Shown piece by piece: positions 9,022 to 16,862 of a stretch of 64,000 nucleotides of DNA (positions are counted from its first letter, which is position 1; each line of letters starts with the position of its first letter). Location of the stretch: positions 349,567 through 413,566 of the forward strand of contig CAZVBQ010000002.1 of NCBI GenBank assembly GCA_964625575.1, written 5' to 3'. Source of the stretch: UTCHB3 sp964625575. GTDB taxonomy: Bacteria > Bacteroidota > Ignavibacteria > Ignavibacteriales > Ignavibacteriaceae. The position numbers and the translations under genes are program-made. The notes below the pieces were generated by a model. That model made no database searches. It was not told the DNA's origin and was given only the letters and a program-made list of their open reading frames with translations.

Positions 9022-9023
9022 AT

Positions 9024-10322
9024 CTAATTAATTCTCCCCTGAGGAGAATTGATCTTGAGAAATTCAAACTCTCCAAGGTATGGAATTCCGCCATACCTTC
9101 CGTCAAGGTAGTCTTTTTCGAACTTACCGGTTTTTCTGACTTTGATCTCGATAAGAGAGAATAACTTTGAAACGCCATAAATATCTTTCTCAACGAACCA
9201 TATCTGATCACGCCTGAAAAGTTCTGTGCTCAACAGATGTGTGGTTTGCGAGTTAAAGATCAATTGAGCGTTGTGTGGGTTTGACTCAACTGAGTTGAAA
9301 AGCTCAACAAGTCTATGCACAAGTTTTGGATGAAGTCCTGCATCCAACTCGTCCACGACAACGGGTAATCCTTTCTCCAATGCCGTAAGAATTGGACCCG
9401 CGATAGCAAAGAACTTCCTTGTCCCGGCGGACTCATCCGAGTCCATAGAAAAATTTGCAGTTAATTCTGATGTTCCATCCTGTGAATATCGTCTATGAAC
9501 AGTTTTTATGTCGAAAAAGAGATCACCATAGGATGGTGCATATCTTTGGAGTTCCTCTGCAACCAGGTCATTTTGACCGCTCACACCCTTTCTGGACACT
9601 ATTACATCCTCTATCCCGAGGTCAGCAGCTGATAGAATGTCCAAAATTCTCTTCTTTTTAACAGGGTCAGTGAGCATACCCATTGTAAGATTCATTGGAT
9701 TTTCGAGATTTACACCTGAAAAAGTCAGAACATTTCTGAACCAATCAACAGCTTCCAAGGCGATTTCATCGTTATACATTGCTGCAACCGTCAGACACAA
9801 GGCGTTCTCTCTCACCAGATTGCGGGAGATAACAAGTTTTCCCTGCTTGAAGTATGAACGGTGTGTTGTGTAACTTTCACTGTCACGGGTGAATATTGAC
9901 ATCTCCTTTTTGTGAAGACGGATATTCAACCACTCTCGTTTAACCATTCCGTCAAGGATAGCGAAACCGTATCTGAAAATCTTTTCCTTGTGAAAGAATA
10001 TCGCCTCGAATTCAGTTGGTGTGGTTGCTGATCCGGTGTCAAGACTGAAGTGCAGATTCTCGAGAGAGCGTGGTAACCATGACATTTCGACTGATCTGAG
10101 TACAAGTTCCTGCATAAATTCGAATGCATCGAAAAATTTGCTTTTCCCGGAGGCATTGCCGCCATAGACAATAGCTGATCGAAGCACTCTCAAATCATAC
10201 TTCGGGATATCCACCACATTTTCGTATTCTCTGGTTTCCCTGTCGTAACCGGCAGCCAAAAGGCTGAATATGGTCTCATCTCTAAAAGACTTAAAGTTCT
10301 TTATTGTGAACTCGATAAGCAT
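9024..10322 (-). CDS. AAA15-family ATPase (RloA/AbiLi-like), partner of RloB
   Basis: 432 residues. It starts MLIEFTIKNFKSFRDET, as SMC/OLD-type ATPases do, with Walker A in YGGNASGKS (about residues 54-62), Walker B in LPVVVDELDAGLHP (about residue 320) and the switch histidine region FNSQTTHLL after it. These are the landmarks of the AAA15/AAA21 ATPases that pair with RloB (AbiL-like) or with a TOPRIM effector (PARIS AriA). In those systems the ATPase senses phage and controls a toxic effector. The gene is the first of the pair. The upstream region contains decayed coding sequence, which fits an accessory site. Confidence 0.85.
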   Translation of the reverse strand: MLIEFTIKNFKSFRDETIFSLLAAGYDRETREYENVVDIPKYDLRVLRSAIVYGGNASGKSKFFDAFEFMQELVLRSVEMSWLPRSLENLHFSLDTGSATTPTEFEAIFFHKEKIFRYGFAILDGMVKREWLNIRLHKKEMSIFTRDSESYTTHRSYFKQGKLVISRNLVRENALCLTVAAMYNDEIALEAVDWFRNVLTFSGVNLENPMNLTMGMLTDPVKKKRILDILSAADLGIEDVIVSRKGVSGQNDLVAEELQRYAPSYGDLFFDIKTVHRRYSQDGTSELTANFSMDSDESAGTRKFFAIAGPILTALEKGLPVVVDELDAGLHPKLVHRLVELFNSVESNPHNAQLIFNSQTTHLLSTELFRRDQIWFVEKDIYGVSKLFSLIEIKVRKTGKFEKDYLDGRYGGIPYLGEFEFLKINSPQGRIN

Positions 10323-10334
10323 AATTATCTCATT

Positions 10335-10553
10335 TTATGTAAAATTTATGCAAATATCGGAATAATTTTGTAGAAAAGCAATGAAATAATCTGTTGTTTG
10401 TCTCTGGAAAAAGCACATCTTCTGAGATCGCCCAAGAATAGAGAGCGCCTCCGGGAATCTCTGGAACAGCTCAAAACCGGAAATGTAATTCCTTTGAGTG
10501 ATCATTTGGATAGCTAAAGCCACCTTTCGCACACAATTGAACCTTCTCTCCAA
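10335..10553 (-). pseudogene. Possible decayed four-helix-bundle (S23/IVS-type) gene
   Basis: Reading this strand across two frames gives FELFQRFPEAL followed, after a one-base shift, by SLFLGDLRRCAFSRDK. The second part resembles the hallmark of small four-helix-bundle proteins (LGDQLRRCAVSIPSN) and the first resembles the preceding FPKEELY segment. No single frame carries both, so if the match is real the gene is broken. It would be a remnant upstream of the AAA15/RloB pair. The similarity is short and may be chance. Confidence 0.25.
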
Positions 10554-10594
10554 ATTACATGTTATAACATATATTTACGAACCCGGAGAGAAGA

Positions 10595-11425
10595 ATGAAC
10601 CTTAACGACATTAAAAACATCAGAGATCAACAGCCGTCAACGGAGAAGATGCCGGTGCTGTTTGTGGGGCACGGAAGTCCGATGAACGCCATAGAGGAAA
10701 ATGAGTTCTCCGCGGGGTGGAGGCAGGCGGGGGAGACACTTCCGAAGCCGTCGATGATACTGTGCGTTTCAGCGCATTGGGAGACGAACGGCACGCAGGT
10801 GACGGCGGTGCCCAAGCCGCGGACTATCCACGATTTTTACGGGTTTCCGCGTGAGCTTTTTGAAGTTGAGTATCCCGCGCCGGGTTCGCCTGAGATGGCT
10901 CTTGAAGTGAAAAACAGTATCAAGAAAACTGAAGTGGAGCTCGATGAGCGCTGGGGTCTCGATCATGGCGCTTGGAGCGTGATCAAACATATGTACCCTA
11001 AAGCCGATGTGCCGGTAGTGCAACTCAGTCTCGACCGCACAAAGAATCCCCTTTGGCACCTCGAGCTTGCAAAAGAACTGACCTTCCTGAGGGAACGGGG
11101 CGTCCTTATTGTCGGGAGTGGCAACATGGTTCACAACCTCCGGTATGTTGCATGGGACAAAATGTCGGAGCCCGTTTACGGATACGATTGGGCTTGGGAG
11201 GCCGACCGGAAACTTCATACCCTGATCAACAACGGCGATTTCAAGTCGCTCGCGGGCTACAATTCCCTTGGCGATGACATGCGCCTCTCGGTTCCGACCC
11301 CTGAACACTTCCTGCCGCTTCTTTATGTCCTGGGGCTTAAGGAAGAGAAGGAGAATATTTCCTGGTTCAACGACAAGTTGATAATGGGCTCACTTTCGAT
11401 GGCGTCGATTGTCATTGGTGGTTGA
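10595..11425 (+). CDS. ygiD: Extradiol ring-cleavage dioxygenase, DODA/YgiD type
   Basis: 276-residue cytoplasmic protein of the LigB superfamily. Metal-ligand motifs are visible: VGHGSPMNAI near residue 25, VSAHWET near 62, and LDHGAWSV near 124. The catalytic-type histidine lies in SGNMVHNLR near 177 and another in PTPEHFLPLLY near 233. E. coli YgiD and plant DODA open L-DOPA to 4,5-seco-DOPA using one metal ion. The physiological substrate in bacteria is unclear. The ATG follows GGAGAGAAG. It is a single gene, divergent from the defence pair and followed by the toxin-antitoxin genes. Confidence 0.9.
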   Translation: MNLNDIKNIRDQQPSTEKMPVLFVGHGSPMNAIEENEFSAGWRQAGETLPKPSMILCVSAHWETNGTQVTAVPKPRTIHDFYGFPRELFEVEYPAPGSPEMALEVKNSIKKTEVELDERWGLDHGAWSVIKHMYPKADVPVVQLSLDRTKNPLWHLELAKELTFLRERGVLIVGSGNMVHNLRYVAWDKMSEPVYGYDWAWEADRKLHTLINNGDFKSLAGYNSLGDDMRLSVPTPEHFLPLLYVLGLKEEKENISWFNDKLIMGSLSMASIVIGG

Positions 11426-11530
11426 GGGATGATGGCTGAAGGCTGAAAAATACAATGCATGATCCGCGGTGGAGAAATGAAGTATGAGCGTTAAAAAGTA
11501 ATTCTTTTAATATGCCTTGTATTTCGCAAA

Positions 11531-11552
11531 TAAGTACATATATTTGTACTTA
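11531..11552. promoter_or_regulatory. Palindromic operator candidate for the YefM/YoeB-type operon
   Basis: TAAGTACA (11531-11538) and TGTACTTA (11545-11552) are perfect 8-bp inverted arms with a 6-bp spacer, 24 bp before the antitoxin ATG. YefM antitoxins are known to repress their own promoters through palindromes with a TGTACA core, and both arms contain GTAC in that context. Autoregulation is inferred. Confidence 0.6.
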
Positions 11553-11576
11553 TAAATGTAACAAGTTGAGAAAGTT

Positions 11577-11831
11577 ATGATTCTGGCGAATTATAGTGAG
11601 TTTAGGTCTAATCTGAAGAATTATCTTGACAGAGTAGAAAACGATAATGAAATACTCTTCTTGAAAAGGACAACCGGGAAAGGCTCTGTGGTTCTTTCGG
11701 TAGAGGAATATAACTCGATAATGGAAACACTCCATCTTTTGAAATCAAGGAAAACTACTGACAGATTGCTCGAATCACTTCATCAAATCGATTCGGGAGA
11801 TACAGTGACCAACTTTGAATTGAAAGACTGA
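11577..11831 (+). CDS. yefM: Antitoxin of the Phd/YefM family
   Basis: 84 residues. It starts MILANYSEFRSNLKNYLDRV, the usual Phd/YefM DNA-binding N-terminus, then VVLSVEEYNSIMETLHLL, the conserved core, and a variable acidic C-terminus that would wrap the toxin. It neutralises the toxin encoded immediately downstream and, with it, represses its own promoter. The stop codon overlaps the toxin ATG by one base, the translationally coupled arrangement usual for this class. Confidence 0.92.
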   Translation: MILANYSEFRSNLKNYLDRVENDNEILFLKRTTGKGSVVLSVEEYNSIMETLHLLKSRKTTDRLLESLHQIDSGDTVTNFELKD

Positions 11832-12088
11832 TGGAGATAGTTTTCTCCAAAAACTCATGGGAGGAATATCTCCAGTGGCAGATTGAAGATAAAAAGGTCC
11901 TCAAAAAAATAAATGATCTGATCAAAGAGATTCAGCGAACTCCTTATGAAGGCACAGGAAAGCCCGAAGCTCTGAGGTATGAATTAGCCGGATTGTGGTC
12001 AAGGAGGATTACCCTTGAACACAGACTGGTTTATAAGATTGTTGATGAAAAGATTTATATCATCGGCTGCAGATATCATTATGATTAG
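11831..12088 (+). CDS. yoeB: YoeB-type mRNA interferase toxin
   Basis: 85 residues, the normal length of Txe/YoeB toxins, which cleave mRNA in the ribosomal A site. The expected catalytic residues are present: Glu in GTGKPEALR, Arg in LEHRLVY, and the C-terminal His-Tyr in CRYHYD. The RITLEHRLVY block is the family signature. The gene overlaps the antitoxin by one base. Both genes look intact, so the module is probably active. Confidence 0.94.
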   Translation: MEIVFSKNSWEEYLQWQIEDKKVLKKINDLIKEIQRTPYEGTGKPEALRYELAGLWSRRITLEHRLVYKIVDEKIYIIGCRYHYD

Positions 12089-12170
12089 TCTGATTGAAAT
12101 TTAATCGCAAATTTGGAAAGTCAGACTATCAAACCCCTTTCGCGCCCTCCGCGTCCTCCGCGGTTGAAAT

Positions 12171-12192
12171 AACTCATAACTCATCACTCATA
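12171..12192. repeat. AACTCAT short tandem repeat
   Basis: AACTCATAACTCATCACTCAT, the same words as at 7402-7441 and 28023-28080. It is preceded at about 12137 by CGCGCCCTCCGCGTCCTCCGCGG, another dispersed-repeat-like string. Confidence 0.6.
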
Positions 12193-12238
12193 CCTCCTCA
12201 AAATTGAACCATAACCCGGCAATTTTGTTTAAAAGTTT

Positions 12239-13339
12239 ATGAAATTCCAATCCCTCTTCCTGATCATCCTTGCATTCGCGATAAGCGCGGCGCGCGCCAC
12301 GGTACCGGATTCATCTGCCCGGGTGATGAAGATCGATACCCTGACGACTGTGAAGCCGGGGTGGGCGGGCACACCGGTGGATGAGGATGGCAGGTTCGTG
12401 AATCATGAATTTCCCTCGCAGCTTGATTTTAATGCCTTCTTCCTCTGGCAGGCGTGGGGTAACCCTGAAGCTGAAGCGAAAAAGAAAGATACTTTCAGAC
12501 TTAAAACTGTTAGCGCCTCCGCGTTTCTTAAAAGCAAAGAGGACGGGATTGTTCTTGTCGGGCACGCCTCTTTTCTGATCCGGATCGGCGGAAAAACGAT
12601 CATTACCGATCCGATATTCACCGTTCCTTCAATCCTGCACGTTAGATACTCGAAGCTTCCGTTCAAACCGGAAGAGCTTGTAAACATCGACTACATCTTC
12701 CTCTCCCACGACCACAACGACCACTTCGACAGGGAGACACTTCAACAGATCTACAGGCAAAATCCAAATGTTACAATTCTCACCGGTCTTCGCATGGGCG
12801 AGCTGCTTTCGGAGTGGCTTCCTGGCGCAAGGATACTTGAGGCGGGCTGGTACCAGAGGTATAACCTCAGGGATGAGGGGCTGTCGGTTGTCTTCCTCCC
12901 CTCAAGGCACTGGTCGCAGCGGGGACCTTTCGACCGGAACTACCGTCTTTGGGGCGCGTTCCTGATAAAATCTGGTGACACGCAGATCTACTTCGGCGGT
13001 GACTCAGGTTACGGATCACATTTTGAGGAAGTGGGGCAGCTCTTCGGTGAGATTGACTTCGCGATGATCGGAATTGGTGCCTACAAACCGAGATGGTTCA
13101 TGCACCAGAATCATACTTCACCTCTGATGGCGTTAAGGGGGGCGAGGCTCATGAAAGTGAAGAATCTTATCCCGATGCACTATGGAACATTCGCTATGGG
13201 GGATGAACCACTCGGCGATCCGCACCGCACGGTTCAGGCAGAATACGCGAAGCGGAACTACAAATTCAGGCTTCTTTTACCCAATCCGGGAGAAATTATA
13301 CCATTAAGTGAAAAAAAATCGTCGAAAACTCAGAAATAA
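12239..13339 (+). CDS. Exported MBL-fold metal-dependent hydrolase, NAPE-PLD/UlaG-like
   Basis: 366 residues with a signal peptide (about residues 1-20, ending AARAT). The metallo-beta-lactamase motif is LSHDHNDHFD (about residues 155-164), with VGHASFLIRIGGKTIITDP before it and YFGGDSGYGSHF (about 252) after it as further metal ligands. The final histidine is in PMHYGTFA. This arrangement is that of the NAPE-PLD and RomA-like branch, which cleaves phosphodiester or lactone bonds. The substrate is unknown. It stands alone between repeat-rich spaces. Confidence 0.88.
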   Translation: MKFQSLFLIILAFAISAARATVPDSSARVMKIDTLTTVKPGWAGTPVDEDGRFVNHEFPSQLDFNAFFLWQAWGNPEAEAKKKDTFRLKTVSASAFLKSKEDGIVLVGHASFLIRIGGKTIITDPIFTVPSILHVRYSKLPFKPEELVNIDYIFLSHDHNDHFDRETLQQIYRQNPNVTILTGLRMGELLSEWLPGARILEAGWYQRYNLRDEGLSVVFLPSRHWSQRGPFDRNYRLWGAFLIKSGDTQIYFGGDSGYGSHFEEVGQLFGEIDFAMIGIGAYKPRWFMHQNHTSPLMALRGARLMKVKNLIPMHYGTFAMGDEPLGDPHRTVQAEYAKRNYKFRLLLPNPGEIIPLSEKKSSKTQK

Positions 13340-13522
13340 TTTTAAAAAACTGCTTGCACATTAAATAATTTGAGTAAATTGGACTCACAGAATAGAATTT
13401 TTTCAATCAGAATCAGTTGTCCCCCGTATTGGCAGTTTTTTACACCGTAGTTTTAATTTCAATGTCAGCCCACTCCTAAGAAGCTTTCCACCCATAGACT
13501 ATAATTATCCCGTAGTAGAAGA

Positions 13523-15712
13523 ATGAACATCCCTAATCAAATTACACTCGAGCTTGGCTTACGCAGAGATCAGGTAGATGCCGTTCTTAACCTGTTAAGT
13601 GAAGGGGCTACAATTCCCTTCATCGCGAGATATCGCAAGGAAAGAACCGGAGGTCTCGATGAAGACCAGCTCCGCACAATAGAAGACCGTCTTTCATACC
13701 TCAATATGCTTGAGGAGCGAAAGGCTGTTATTCTTAACAGCATCGAAGAGCAAGGCAAACTCACAGACGAGCTGAAAGCAAAAATCGAAAAAAGCCTCCG
13801 TTTACAGGAGCTTGAAGACCTTTACCTCCCGTACAGACCAAAGAGAAAAACACGCGGAACTGTCGCCAAGGCGAAGGGTCTCGAGCCGCTGGCGCTGCAT
13901 ATTCTTGACAACCCCCTTGAGAACACAACCCTCGAAGAATTAGCAACCGCTTATATTAATGAGGATCTCGGCGTGCTCACCGTGGAAGACGCGATACAGG
14001 GCGCGAGCGATATCCTCGCTGAGATGATCAGCGACGACGCGGAAGTAAGAAAATCGGTGCGTGAATATGTATCGACCGGATCGGTTATCAAGTCAGAACG
14101 CTCTGCCGACGCCCCTGTTTCCGATGAAAAGAATCTGAAACTCAGGGCAAAAGGTGAACAGGATGTTTACCGCAATTATTACGATTTTAACATAGACATT
14201 ACAAAGCTTAAACCTTATCAGGTGATGGCGCTTGACAGGGGTGAGAGGGAGAAGTTCCTTAAGGTACACTTCGTTATTGAGCCAGATGACGCGCGCGTCA
14301 GGATCAAGGAAAGCTACTTTAAGTTTAAAAATTCAAATTTCGAAGATTTCTTCGACAATGTTGTTTCCGATTCATTCAAAAGGCTGATCTTCCCCTCGAT
14401 CGAGAGGGAAGTGAGGAATGAAATGGTTTATGAAGCGGGTCTGCACGCCATCGAAGTGTTTGCAGAGAATCTTCATAACGTTCTCCTCCAGCCACCGCTC
14501 GCGGGCAAAATAATAATGGGAATGGATCCCGGTTTTGCCTCAGGCACGAAGCTCGCCGTTATTGACGAGACTGGAAAGTACATTGAGGGCGCCACGATCT
14601 ATCCGCACGAGCCTTTCAGCAAGACGGCTGAATCGGAGAAGATAATGCTCCATCTGATAAAGAAACACAAGGTTGAAGTTATCTCGATCGGCAACGGAAC
14701 GGCAAGCCGTGAAACCGAGCAGTTCGTATCCGGGCTGATAAAAAGTTTTTCACTTCCCTGCCAGTATATAATAGTGAATGAGGCGGGAGCCTCTGTCTAT
14801 TCGGCATCGGAAGTGGCAAAAAAAGAATTCCCTGACCTCGAGGCATCGCAGCGGGGCAACATTTCAATAGCAAGAAGACTTCTCGATCCACTCGCTGAAT
14901 TGGTGAAGATCGACCCGAAATCGATCGGTGTCGGGCTTTATCAGCACGATGTTGACCAGAAACTTCTCGCGAAGAAACTTGATGATGTTGTCGTAAGTTG
15001 CGTGAACTATGTGGGGGTCGATCTTAACACAGCATCTTCGTCACTTCTTACCTACGTCTCCGGTCTGAACAAAAGGCTGGCGGACAATATTGTGAAGCAC
15101 AGAGAAAGCAAAGGCAAGTTCAAGCGTCGTAGTGAACTTCTTGAAGTGCGGGGTGTCGGAGAAAAGGTGTACGAGCAGTGCGCCGGATTTCTGAAGATCC
15201 CTGACGGGGAAGAACCACTGGACAATACATTTATTCACCCCGAATCATATGAAGCCACCCACAAGTTGCTTGACATGGTTAACCTGAAGCCTTCAGAATT
15301 GAAGGAGACGGGCGGGGCAATCGATTTTTACCTAAACAAGATTGGTCTTAAGAAGCTATCGAATCAAATAGAAATTGGTGAGATGACGCTTCAGGACATA
15401 ATCGAAAACATCAAAAAACCGGGGCGTGATCCTAGAGAAGAATTACCCCCACCAATCCTAAGGAGTGACATAATGAAAATGGAAGATCTGAGACCTGGCA
15501 TGAAGGTGAAAGGTACCGTAAGAAACGTAGTGGATTTCGGTGCGTTCGTTGACATCGGCGTAAAGCAGGATGGTCTCCTCCACATTTCAAAAATGAAAAA
15601 AGGTTTTGTAAAAAACCCGAATGAAGTTGTAGCCGCGGGCGACGTTCTTGATGTAGTTATCACAGACGTTGATCTCGAAAGAAAAAGAATTTCCCTCAGC
15701 CTGGTAGACTAA
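13523..15712 (+). CDS. tex: Tex-type RNA-binding transcription accessory protein
   Basis: 729 residues. The N-terminal Tex domain carries TIPFIARYRKERTGGLDE (about residues 30-47). The YqgF-like domain follows (IMGMDPGFASGTKLAVID, about residue 333), then helix-hairpin-helix motifs (LNTASSSLLTYVSGLN, about 500, and GVGEKVYEQCAGFL, about 545) and a C-terminal S1 RNA-binding domain (GMKVKGTVRNVVDFGAFVDIGVKQDGLLH, within 655-729). Tex is a cytoplasmic nucleic-acid-binding protein linked to transcription elongation. The length and order are complete. It is convergent with a dienelactone hydrolase gene. Confidence 0.96.
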   Translation: MNIPNQITLELGLRRDQVDAVLNLLSEGATIPFIARYRKERTGGLDEDQLRTIEDRLSYLNMLEERKAVILNSIEEQGKLTDELKAKIEKSLRLQELEDLYLPYRPKRKTRGTVAKAKGLEPLALHILDNPLENTTLEELATAYINEDLGVLTVEDAIQGASDILAEMISDDAEVRKSVREYVSTGSVIKSERSADAPVSDEKNLKLRAKGEQDVYRNYYDFNIDITKLKPYQVMALDRGEREKFLKVHFVIEPDDARVRIKESYFKFKNSNFEDFFDNVVSDSFKRLIFPSIEREVRNEMVYEAGLHAIEVFAENLHNVLLQPPLAGKIIMGMDPGFASGTKLAVIDETGKYIEGATIYPHEPFSKTAESEKIMLHLIKKHKVEVISIGNGTASRETEQFVSGLIKSFSLPCQYIIVNEAGASVYSASEVAKKEFPDLEASQRGNISIARRLLDPLAELVKIDPKSIGVGLYQHDVDQKLLAKKLDDVVVSCVNYVGVDLNTASSSLLTYVSGLNKRLADNIVKHRESKGKFKRRSELLEVRGVGEKVYEQCAGFLKIPDGEEPLDNTFIHPESYEATHKLLDMVNLKPSELKETGGAIDFYLNKIGLKKLSNQIEIGEMTLQDIIENIKKPGRDPREELPPPILRSDIMKMEDLRPGMKVKGTVRNVVDFGAFVDIGVKQDGLLHISKMKKGFVKNPNEVVAAGDVLDVVITDVDLERKRISLSLVD

Positions 15713-15725
15713 CATCTTCATTATG

Positions 15726-15761
15726 CCACGAAGGCACCAAGGTTCCTTAGTGCCTTTGTGG
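15726..15761. terminator. Long hairpin between convergent tex and dienelactone hydrolase genes
   Basis: The left arm CCACGAAGGCACCAAGG (15726-15742) pairs with CCTTAGTGCCTTTGTGG (15745-15761), with one mismatch and one G-T pair. It is a near-perfect 17-bp palindrome. The words CACGAAGGCACCAAGG resemble the CCTTCGTGACTTTGTGG stretch at about 38940, so it may also be a member of a dispersed repeat. Confidence 0.6.
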
Positions 15762-15773
15762 TTGAAGTAAGTT

Positions 15774-16661
15774 CTATTTTCTGCCCAGCAGGTGGGTGGC
15801 GATAAACTTCATAGCGAGGTTCTCGGCTTCCTGTGCCATTTCGGAATTAAATTCCGGGTTGCTCGGGTTAGCGAAGGCGTGTACCGCGTCAAACCATTTG
15901 ATCTCGTACTTTCTTTTGAAGGTGCGGAAAACCTTGTCGAAGTTGTTTACCACTTCCCTGTTGATCCATGCGTCTTTTTCTGCAAAGATGCCGAGGAGCG
16001 GAGCGGTGAGGATTTTAAGCTTTCCCTTGTCCGTCTCGGGCATTCCGTAGTACATTACGCAGGCTTTTGCTTGGTTGCCGAGTTTAATTGCAGCCTGCAT
16101 CGACCAGCCACCACCCATGCACCAGCCGAGTGTGCCGATCTGGGCGTTGTTTCCGGCGTTCTTTCTGGCAGCCTCGATTATTTTAAAGCCACGGTCTTTG
16201 TTGACCTCTTTTGAGTAAATCGCGGCAGTGTCGGGGCTTGCTGTAACCTTTCCGTCGTAAAGGTCGAGCGCAATTACGTTCAGTTCAGGATACGCGGCGG
16301 CATATTTTTCGGCTTCATTCTTGATGTAGTCGTTCAGTCCCCACCATTCGTGGAAAACAAAAAGCCACTTGTTCGACTTCTTGTCAGCTCTTACAAAGTA
16401 AGCGTTCGATTTCGATCTGTCAGAAAGAGTGAGCGTGATCATTCCTCCGCGACCATTCACTGGCGTGGTTGGAAGTGGAGCTGCATGCGCTGCAACGAAG
16501 TTGGGATCATTTGAATTGGAGGCAAACATCGCCAAAGCGTCGTTCGACTGGGATGCCGTGTGACCGGCTTTGCTGTCGCCGGGTGCTGAGCAGCATGATT
16601 CCTGCGCGTATACCCCTCCGGTGAAGAGGAGGAAGGCAAGAACTACAAGGATCTTCTTCAT
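15774..16661 (-). CDS. Exported dienelactone hydrolase family protein
   Basis: 295 residues with a signal peptide (1-20, FTGGVYAQ) followed by a cysteine-containing linker (ESCCSAPG). The alpha/beta-hydrolase fold has the Cys nucleophile in GTLGWCMGGGWS (about residue 175), Asp in FAEKDAWIN (about 235) and His in DAVHAFAN (about 265), the Cys-Asp-His triad of dienelactone hydrolases. The family opens lactones and thioesters. A periplasmic location follows from the signal. The natural substrate is unknown. Confidence 0.88.
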   Translation of the reverse strand: MKKILVVLAFLLFTGGVYAQESCCSAPGDSKAGHTASQSNDALAMFASNSNDPNFVAAHAAPLPTTPVNGRGGMITLTLSDRSKSNAYFVRADKKSNKWLFVFHEWWGLNDYIKNEAEKYAAAYPELNVIALDLYDGKVTASPDTAAIYSKEVNKDRGFKIIEAARKNAGNNAQIGTLGWCMGGGWSMQAAIKLGNQAKACVMYYGMPETDKGKLKILTAPLLGIFAEKDAWINREVVNNFDKVFRTFKRKYEIKWFDAVHAFANPSNPEFNSEMAQEAENLAMKFIATHLLGRK

Positions 16662-16862
16662 ATGAGATTTCCTGTTTTGTGTGATGAATAGTACACTTGA
16701 AAAATTTTTCAGGGAGGCTTTCGACTTCCTATATAAAGAGAAAAACTTTGTAATTGTCTAAAAAGTTCGTGAAGGGTATATTTCCGGTTGATTTTTCAGT
16801 TAAAAGGACTAAACGGCGCGTTCATTTATACCATCTCATAAACAATCCGGTCAGTAGCCGTC

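Noticed and set aside
13418..13440. Sigma-54-like promoter before tex (TGGCAGTTTTTTACAC)
   Set aside because: The TGGCA half is present but the required GC is missing at the -12 position, and there are no paired palindromes upstream.
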